Shown in pieces: positions 57,625-64,000 of a DNA stretch of 64,000 nucleotides. Source of the DNA: Przewalskia tangutica (taxonomy: Eukaryota; Streptophyta; Magnoliopsida; Solanales; Solanaceae); contig CM056718.1 of assembly GCA_029844215.1 (NCBI GenBank), positions 80,960,764-81,024,763 on the forward strand, written 5' to 3'. Made by a program: the position numbers and the translations under genes. The notes under the pieces were generated by a model. That model had not been told where the DNA came from, ran no database searches, and saw nothing but the letters and a program-made list of their open reading frames with translations. Positions within the stretch are counted from its first letter, which is position 1, and each line of letters begins with the position of its first letter.

Positions 57625-58619
57625 TACGTATAGAGGTAACTTTTGGAATACAACAAGGTAAAGGCTAAGGTATTTTGGGCATTATAACAATACTTGGAGA
57701 AGTATTTCAATACCACAAGGGAGGGGTATTATACGAAAAAAACTAGGCTGGGGTACCCATGCTAGCACCACAAAGGGGGAAGGGAAGCCTCGCCAAAGCC
57801 CACACGAACCGGGGGAGGGGGACGGCTCTCGGCTAGAGCTCTCTAAGGGGGATGAGAGGGTTTCAAGACTTGGATGTTTTTGGATGAATGAAGTCTTCAA
57901 GCTTAGGGGGGTATTTATAGCAAAACCAAAAGCCAACCAATGGCCAAGATCAAGCCATGTGCAAGGCCAGTGTAAGGCCTTGATCAAGCCACGTGCACCC
58001 TAGCCCTACTCCACCAAACATGGCCCAAAACAAGCCACAAAACAAGCCACAAAACAAGGCCACGAATATGGGACCCATCGGCCACGGCCAACCACCCTCG
58101 ATCAGTCAATGTGGGTGACAAGTGTCACCCTCCCGTTGGTCAAAAACTTTTTCGTCTCTCGTAAAAATCCGAAAAAAATATAACTCACATCGCGGGAATT
58201 TTCCCTACGAAAGCTGTGGAAACGTTTCGTCGAAAAACGACTCTAATCCAGACTGTGCCCAAAGGTAATTCGCCAAGCCACCTAGGGGTGACACGTGTCG
58301 CCTCCTACTTGTCCAAAATAATTCATCTTCGAAATATCCAAAATGGCCAAAATCTCAAAATCAAAGCGCCCCACAAAACCAGAATTTCCCGTGGGCCCCA
58401 CGTGACCATTTCTGAAAATAAAATCTCAAAATTCTAATATAATCTAAGAAGCCCAAATTCCAAATCTGGGAACCCAATTCCCTTCAACGAACATTTTTCC
58501 TTACAAAAACCGGAAACTTTTTCCGTGGAAGAATCACCTCTTTCTTCCTTTCCAATTTTTCTGTCGTGCTCTCGTACGTACGTCCTCGCATACATACCCT
58601 AAGAATACGGGGTATAACA
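57625..58619 (-). repeat. E6 5' LTR, segment 2 (U3)
   Basis: Resumes TACGTATAGAGGTAAC, carries reverse TATA at 57912-57919, two U3 palindrome-like sites (GGGTGACAAGTGTCACCC near 58112 and GGTGACACGTGTCGCC near 58287) and ends ACGGGGTATAACA. Promoter end of E6. Confidence 0.9.
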
Positions 58620-58965
58620 ACATGTATGATAACCAAACTACAGTTCACAATAAATAAGCAGTCATGTCAAGTCAGGGACTCACGCCCTCAAATTCATCAC
58701 TCAAATATAACTATGGGTCTCACGCCCACAACATCAATCAAGAGTGAAATAGATATACTGTAACTGGTCTTTTCTAGGCCGCTAATGATCGAAGCAAGGC
58801 CGATCGCCCATAGTATCATTATGCGTGCCTAATCCTGGACTTCCCGCAGCCCGCGTAGGTCACACATAGACCCGCATCGGGGGTAGCTAACCCCGGTACC
58901 CTCCTGGACTCCCGCAATCCGCATAGTCTCAATAGACCGCATAGTCACACAGACTACATAGGGCA
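58620..58965 (-). repeat. E4 LTR, segment 3
   Basis: Resumes ACATGTATGATAACC and goes through the calls GACTCACGCCCTCAA and the CCGCATAGTC repeat module, then stops at GGGCA (58961-58965), where E9 begins. The rest of E4 is out of the window. Confidence 0.85.
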
Positions 58966-59482
58966 TGTTATACCCCGTAGTTCTGACCCTACGTATGAGA
59001 GCGTATGAAAGAATGTAGGACTTAAAATTTTCAAAGGATAGGTTGACGGATTATTTCGGGCGGGTTTTTAGTCAACTTTAAGGCGGGTTATGACCCGGTA
59101 CATTGAGAGTTCCTAAGTGGTTCAAAGGCCTAAGGCGTAGTTCGTTGAGTCTAGATTCCAACGCAACCAACCGTTCGTCGATAGGACGTCGGAATAGAAA
59201 GTTATGAGAATTACAAGTTCAGCGCAATGGTCGTAAATGTGTTTGGACAAGAGGCGGCAGCGCGCCTAAAGTCTTGTAGGTCGCTGAAGTTTCAGCCGCG
59301 CGCCGAAGCAGGGCCGCGGCACCGGAAGATCCGAGGTCCGCAGAGTTGCCGCGCGCCGGAAGTTGCGCGCGCCGAGGCGGATTCTCGGGCGAAAAACTTA
59401 GGAAAAGTCAGATTTTTTCTTTAAAAGACCTTGGGAGGGTGACAAGTGTCCCCCCCCCATCTGATTTTGCATGCACTATATT

Positions 59483-59505
59483 GACCAAGTCTTCAAGACT
59501 TGGTC
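59483..59505 (+). other. Perfect 11-bp-arm inverted repeat in E9 LTR
   Basis: GACCAAGTCTT-C-AAGACTTGGTC. It lies just downstream of a TATA-like CTATATTG (59476-59483), so it would sit near the transcript start. Confidence 0.6.
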
Positions 59506-60932
59506 ATACTTCATCTCTCTCTTAGACAAAAGCTCTCCCTTCTCTCTTAAAAGTTCAAGCTTCTCTCTCTACAATCCCAAGAGAAATTCTAGCCTTAGGA
59601 AAAATCTGAAAAGTTAAGAACAAGAAGGAAGCTTGTGGCTAGCTTGTTGGTGGTGTTCTTGGCAAGGAAGATAGCAAAAATATTTGGAATAAGTTTGACT
59701 AAAACTTTAAGGTAACATTTCTTCCTTTAGAATTAGTTTCTAGTGTTGCATGTTAAGAAGAAAGAACTTGTGGTAGTGAATAATGCTCTTAGAGTCATTG
59801 CATGTAAGAAATATGGTTTGGATGTGAAAGAATTGGTTAAGAAAATTATGTGAGCATGTTGTAGCCTAAAAACTACCTTAGACTTGTTAAGTTAATTGTT
59901 TTACCTTTTGGGGCAGAATTTTACACACCCAAGTTTAGGTGTGTAATCCCCTTGAGATTGTTTGGATTGTTGGGCCTAAGAAGTGGTGTTTGGATTTTGA
60001 ATTCGGACCTTAAAAAGGTGGCAAAGTATGTAGAAACAAAGGAAATGCTGCCCAATTTTCCATAGAATTTAGGGGCTTTGAACTTAGATAATTCCTACAT
60101 TGAAATTAGAGGTTAATAAACATATTATGGTTATTATAGGTTGGCATATTACTTGCGGTAGTTTGAGCTTAGCAAGTGGATTGACCGAAGAGGTATGTGG
60201 AAACTTTCTTATCCGTTGAGCATGAGTAGTTATAACTATATAGTACGGTAGACGTACGTGTTTTGAATGAAGTAAATCCTTTTGTTATACTTGACTTGTT
60301 TTAAGAAAAATGTCTAAGTTGGTTGGGTTAAGAAGTTAACCCGTTTGTTCTTAAGGAATGGTTTATCCTAAATAAGGTAGACAAGGATTTCTTGACATAA
60401 TGAATTATAGAGTACTTTTGGTGTGAAAGTATTGAATATTGAATTATTCTAAAAGATAAGGGACTTAAAGTTTTGAGGTAAGAAACTTGTTTTCTAAAGG
60501 ATAAGAGGCTTGAAGTATTTTGAAAATTGTATGAATTTGTTTGAAGTATAAGTCTCTTGGTTAGTAAAAGAACGAAATGGTTTATAAGGAGTTATAACGG
60601 CTTTATGGGAAGTTAGTTATAACGGCCTTATGAAAGGATAAGGATGTCTTAAATTTCTAAAGCATAAAGTTAGTATAACGACTTTATGGGAAGTTGGTTA
60701 TAATAACTTTATGGAAGGTTATGAAAGTTGTCTATTTTGATTAATGAGCACAAGTTGTCTAGATTGTGAAAAATTGAAGTTACTTGGTTTCAAGCTTTGA
60801 AATGAGTTTTCTAAAGGTGTAGTAACTTACTTTGAAAAATAGACACGCCTTGATACTACGGGTGTTAGTATCTTGGATTTTACACAAGAAGGAGGCTTCC
60901 GAAAAGAATGTACGTACATAGTACTTTGGCTT

Positions 60933-60937
60933 GTTTA
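60933..60937. repeat. Target-site duplication of E10 (GTTTA)
   Basis: GTTTA at 60933-60937 and 63974-63978. Confidence 0.92.
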
Positions 60938-61279
60938 TGTTACACCCCGTATTTTCAGGACATGTTTTAAGAATGTACGTAAGAACTCACAAGTGTTAAG
61001 ATTTGAGACTTGTAAGAAAATTTATCGGAATTATGGAATTGTCGGAAAACGTAATATTGTGACGAATGGGAGGGCGACACTTGTCACCCCCCTTTATTGA
61101 TGCCTTGGACGAAAATAGGCATGGCCAAAATGGTCATTGACCATAGTCTTAAGATGACAAAGTCTTCCAATTAATGAGCTTGAGTTTCTTGACCAAAGTC
61201 AAAGGTCCCACTAGTCTTGATATTTTATAAGAGATCATCCAAACCACCCAATTGTTTGCATCTTGACCCAACATTGCAC

Positions 61280-61287
61280 TATATAAT
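61280..61287 (+). promoter_or_regulatory. TATA-like box of E10
   Basis: TATATAAT in GCACTATATAATACTAG about 340 bp into the LTR. It differs from the TATAAATA of the other subfamilies. Confidence 0.55.
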
Positions 61288-63112
61288 ACTAGTAGTAGTA
61301 GACAAGCTTAAACACTTAGAAAATTTTTACAAAAAATTGGAAGAACATCATAGTTGCTCTCGGGTTAGGGGTCCATCAAGGGAGAAAAATTTGTGTTTCT
61401 TGTCCAATAAGCTCCACACTTTAAACCAAGGTTCATGAGGGTATTGTAAGTGTATCTCAATAGAAAAATCCCGGAAAAAGAGAGTTTTCGTATTAGTCGC
61501 AAAGTGAAAACCTAGTGGCTTTCTAGGTTTTGGATTGAAAGTTTGAAGGAACGTTGTTGGTGTGGTTCTAAGGGTCTCAAGTAGCGGATTGAAGTATATT
61601 GGAGAGGCTCTAAACTACTAAGGAGCGACTTCGGATTTGGATTTGGATTAAGAATCATTAAGGTATAATCTTGTCTTTTAAGGTGTTACAAGATTATGTA
61701 TTTATATTGTTGTTGTTAGCTTTACGTGTTGCTAGCATGAAGTTGATATGTAGAAGTTTATAAGGATTGTGGATTGATTGTAGCCTTGGAAATCCGGAAT
61801 GTAATGTAAGCCATGTTAAGTTGGATTTCAATTTAGTCGTTATTAGAATCGTCACATGTTATTGATTTGAAGATTGTGGTAGTTTTAATCAAATGCGACT
61901 TGATATCATGTTATGTTAACAATTTGGATTGAAATGGAAATTTGATAAGAATTGGTATGGTTGAACTCAAGGTGGCCGAATTTGGACTTTTAGTTTGTTA
62001 TTCATTTGTATTGGACTACTTTCTAAATTGTGAGACAATTGGGGCTGTTTAGTTATTCATTTGTATTGGACTACCTTCTATATTGTTGTGAGCCAATTGG
62101 GGCTGTTTGGTTATTGTATTTCGGCCTTGAAAAAGGTGGCAAAGTAAGTAGAAACAAAGGAGGTGCTGTCCGATTTTCCGTAGAATTTAGTGACTTAGCA
62201 CTTAGAATATTCTACGTTTGAATTAAGAGGTTAATGGACGTATTGTGGCCATTATAGGTTGAAGTACTTTGGAGCCTTTTTGCAACTTGTCGCTAGTCGT
62301 CGCGAGGTATGTGAACCTCTTCTTTCTTTGGCATGATCCTACGTATGAAATCTCCATGTGATAGTATTTCATGATTCCCTCTACTCTTAGAAGTTAAGAA
62401 GTATTTCAATTGTTGATTCTAAATTAAGAGTACGTTTAAATTGTCCTAAGTCCTTACTAGGTCTTATGGGAGACGTTGGTAAGAATGGTTAGGAAATTTT
62501 GAGATTGGATTTAAAGCTTTGTGCCTTGTTTTATAAGTAAGTAAGTAAGTTGAATTTATTTGTGAAAAGAAGGTTGATTTTAAAAAGTGGAAGTTATATG
62601 ATTTTAAAGAGAATAAGCTATTTGGTTTTGGAAGTGTATGAAACTTTATTTTTCAAGATTATGGGACTTGATTTCTAAAGTGTAGATGACATGATTTTAT
62701 AAGTGTAAGTAAATGGACTTTAAAGAATGTATGTTATGAAGTTTTAAGACTATGAACTTTGATTTTCTTTAAAGGATTATGAGACTTTATTTTACAAGTT
62801 AGGAGACGTTATTTTTCAAGATATGGGTTACTTGATTTACTTCTAAAGTTAAGAGGCTTGATTTCGAAAGAGTATGTGACTTGAGTTTTAAAAGTATATG
62901 TTTATTGATTTAAGGAGAAGGAGTTTTACGATTCTTTTTAAGTATGTATGTACGTAGTATCTTTGGATCCCGTTTTCCTAAATGTTGTAAGAATAAAAGT
63001 GTCTTAAGTTCTCTAAAATGAAAGGTTGTTATAACAGCTTTATGGGAAGTTGTTATGACGACTTGAGAAGAAGTAATAAGACGGTTTAAAATGTTACGTA
63101 AGGAAAATCACA

Positions 63113-63350
63113 CCGAGCCTACACATAGGCCGGATTACGTTATGAGATACACCGAGCCTACACATAGGCCGGATTACGCCATATTACCCCGAGCCTACAC
63201 ATAGGCCGGGTTACGTCATCTTACACCGAGCCCCACAGGCGGGCCGGATTATGCTACATGATTCCACAGTACACCGAGCCCCACAGGCGGGCCGGATTAT
63301 GTCACATGATTCATCAGTACACCGTGTCCCGCAAATGGACCGGGTTATGT
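63113..63350. repeat. Tandem repeat in E10, 6 units of 37-48 bp
   Basis: CCGAGCCTACACATAGGCCG units start at 63113, 63152, 63189, 63226, 63274 and 63322. The first three carry the stem GCCTA-CACA-TAGGC. Later ones read GAGCCCCACAGGCGGGCC and keep a GC-rich stem. Confidence 0.92.
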
Positions 63351-63973
63351 TATGTAAGATATGTAAGTTATGTGAAAAAGACTGGATTAAACTCTTAAGT
63401 ATGTATGTAAGAATATGTTGTTAAATTTTATTGAAAGAAAGAAAGGAACGGTTAATATATGATTGATTTCAGGAGTTAAAAAGGACATTCTTTTATACAG
63501 ACATGATTTGGTTATTGCATTTTACTTCTGTTCCATACTCTGCACTGTTATCGACCCTTCTGGGCCGCGTTAAATGCCCGCAGTGATAGGTACAGGTTGG
63601 TGATCCTTGCTCTTAGGATCTCTGTCGATTTTGGAAAGAAGCTCTTTCACTCCGAGGCTTATCTTTTAGTACGATTTCACGATGTGGTAGACTTATGTAC
63701 ATTCGGGGTATGGCGAGCCCCGTCCCGCCGCAGATTGAAATTCTAGAGGTCGAGTAGTTACATATTGTGGGTCGGTTTGTAAAAGGAAAGGGATGGATCA
63801 AGTTGTTATGTATATGTATATGTGTCCAGGAAGGTAGCCTTATCGGCTAACCTGTGGTTTAATTTCTCGTTATTTTATTTTATGAGTTTCATGTATGTTT
63901 CGCTGCTATTCTCTAATGTATACCGAGCAGGTGCCTGGTAGGGCACGATCGCCATGAGGCTCGGGTCGTGACA

Positions 63974-64000
63974 GTTTAATTGAGAATTATTCTATGTGTG
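63974..64000 (+). repeat. E9 LTR, segment 2 (cut by window end)
   Basis: GTTTAATTGAGAATTATTC after E10. It continues the E9 LTR interrupted at 60937. Too short for further description. Confidence 0.6.

Larger units (their letters stand above)
31391..58619 (-). mobile_element. E6, complete element hosting E7 and E8
   Basis: Minus element whose 3' LTR is 31391-31787 plus 41130-44087 (3355 bp), interior 44088-46303 (2216 bp), and 5' LTR 46304-48685 plus 57625-58619 (3377 bp). Perfect 5-bp duplication. Without E7 and E8 it would be about 8.9 kb. LTRs start TGTAACGACCCGTTCCGGGG (B subfamily). The interior has PPT, gag, leader hairpin and PBS, but no pol gene. Confidence 0.92.
58966..60937 (+). 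repeat. E9 LTR, diverged subfamily, segment 1
   Basis: Starts TGTTATACCCCGTAGTTCTG but soon differs from the other LTRs. It has a GC-rich island at 59240-59400, then TGACAAGTGTCCCCC, a perfect inverted repeat at 59483-59505, CTCTCTCT-rich sequence, and only later shared blocks (GAGGTATGTGGAAACTTTC, ACGGTAGACGTACGTG, CTTTATGGGAAGTTAG). Interrupted at 60938 by E10, resumes at 63974. It continues past the window end. No gene. Confidence 0.75.
60938..63973 (+). mobile_element. E10, solo LTR (3036 bp), plus orientation
   Basis: TGTTACACCCCGTATTTTCAGG to GGCTCGGGTCGTGACA with a perfect 5-bp duplication, hence a solo LTR. It is a diverged subfamily: U3 has GGGCGACACTTGTCACCC near 61073, TATA-like CTATATAATAC at 61280, shared blocks such as GTCGTCGCGAGGTATGTGAA (62298) and CTTTATGGGAAGTTG (63040), and its own tandem module at 63113-63350. 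Short frames inside are noise. Confidence 0.93.

Noticed and set aside
59227..59424. 65-codon Arg- and Ala-rich frame
   Set aside because: Explained by the GC-rich island, which lowers stop frequency. No homology or domain recognised.
9095..64000. Preference of these elements for inserting into their own LTRs
   Set aside because: About eight of ten insertions are in LTRs, but LTRs make up roughly three quarters of each element, so this is near the chance expectation.

Overview
This window is repetitive plant nuclear DNA, made entirely of nested LTR retrotransposons. Four things point to a plant. The primer-binding sites match plant initiator tRNA-Met (TGGTATCAGAGC). The LTRs are 3 to 3.8 kb with TATAAATA promoters. 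The gag is of the Ty3/gypsy (Metaviridae) type with two zinc knuckles, resembling Tekay/del chromoviruses. The integrase remnants have the gypsy C-terminal motif. I see no host gene, tRNA, rRNA or CRISPR array. The genus cannot be told from the sequence. All coordinates may be off by a few bases.

Layout, elements named E0 to E10. Positions 1-1214 hold two LTR ends in opposite orientation (E0 region). E1 (minus, 1215-9094) is a damaged element. A solo LTR (3314-6701, TSD GCCTG) sits in its gag, and its leader and PBS are replaced by a 41-bp minisatellite (7128-7496). E2 (plus) begins at 9095 in E1's LTR. It is split by complete element E3 (minus, 9208-18711), resumes at 18712-21236, and is then cut by E4 (minus LTR, 21237-21488, 31162-31390 and 58620-58965). 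Inside E4 lie E5 (plus, 21489-31161, TSD CCGCC/CCGTC) and E6 (minus, 31391-58619, TSD ACATG). E6 carries E7 (minus, 31788-41129, TSD TGTAC) in one LTR and E8 (plus, 48686-57624, TSD TACGT) in the other. E9, a diverged plus LTR, starts at 58966 and contains solo LTR E10 (60938-63973, TSD GTTTA).

The elements share one plan. A 3.4-3.8 kb LTR is followed by a tRNA-Met PBS, a leader with a strong hairpin, and a gag of about 400 codons that is always broken. A short degenerate stretch follows, then an 8-bp-stem hairpin, a polypurine tract and the second LTR. Internal regions are only 2.0-2.7 kb. No reverse transcriptase or RNase H is visible anywhere. Only E5 and E3 keep integrase scraps. These are therefore large-LTR non-autonomous elements (LARD or gag-only type) that must have been mobilised by a partner elsewhere.

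The most interesting points are a leader hairpin whose loop is the self-complementary hexamer GTGCAC, with covariation in its stem (a candidate genomic-RNA dimerisation site); the PPT-adjacent hairpin; a palindromic G-box-like U3 element; swapping of tandem-repeat modules inside the LTRs; and a systematic disagreement between sister copies at CAG/CTG motifs that looks like a consensus-sequence artefact at CHG-methylated cytosines.
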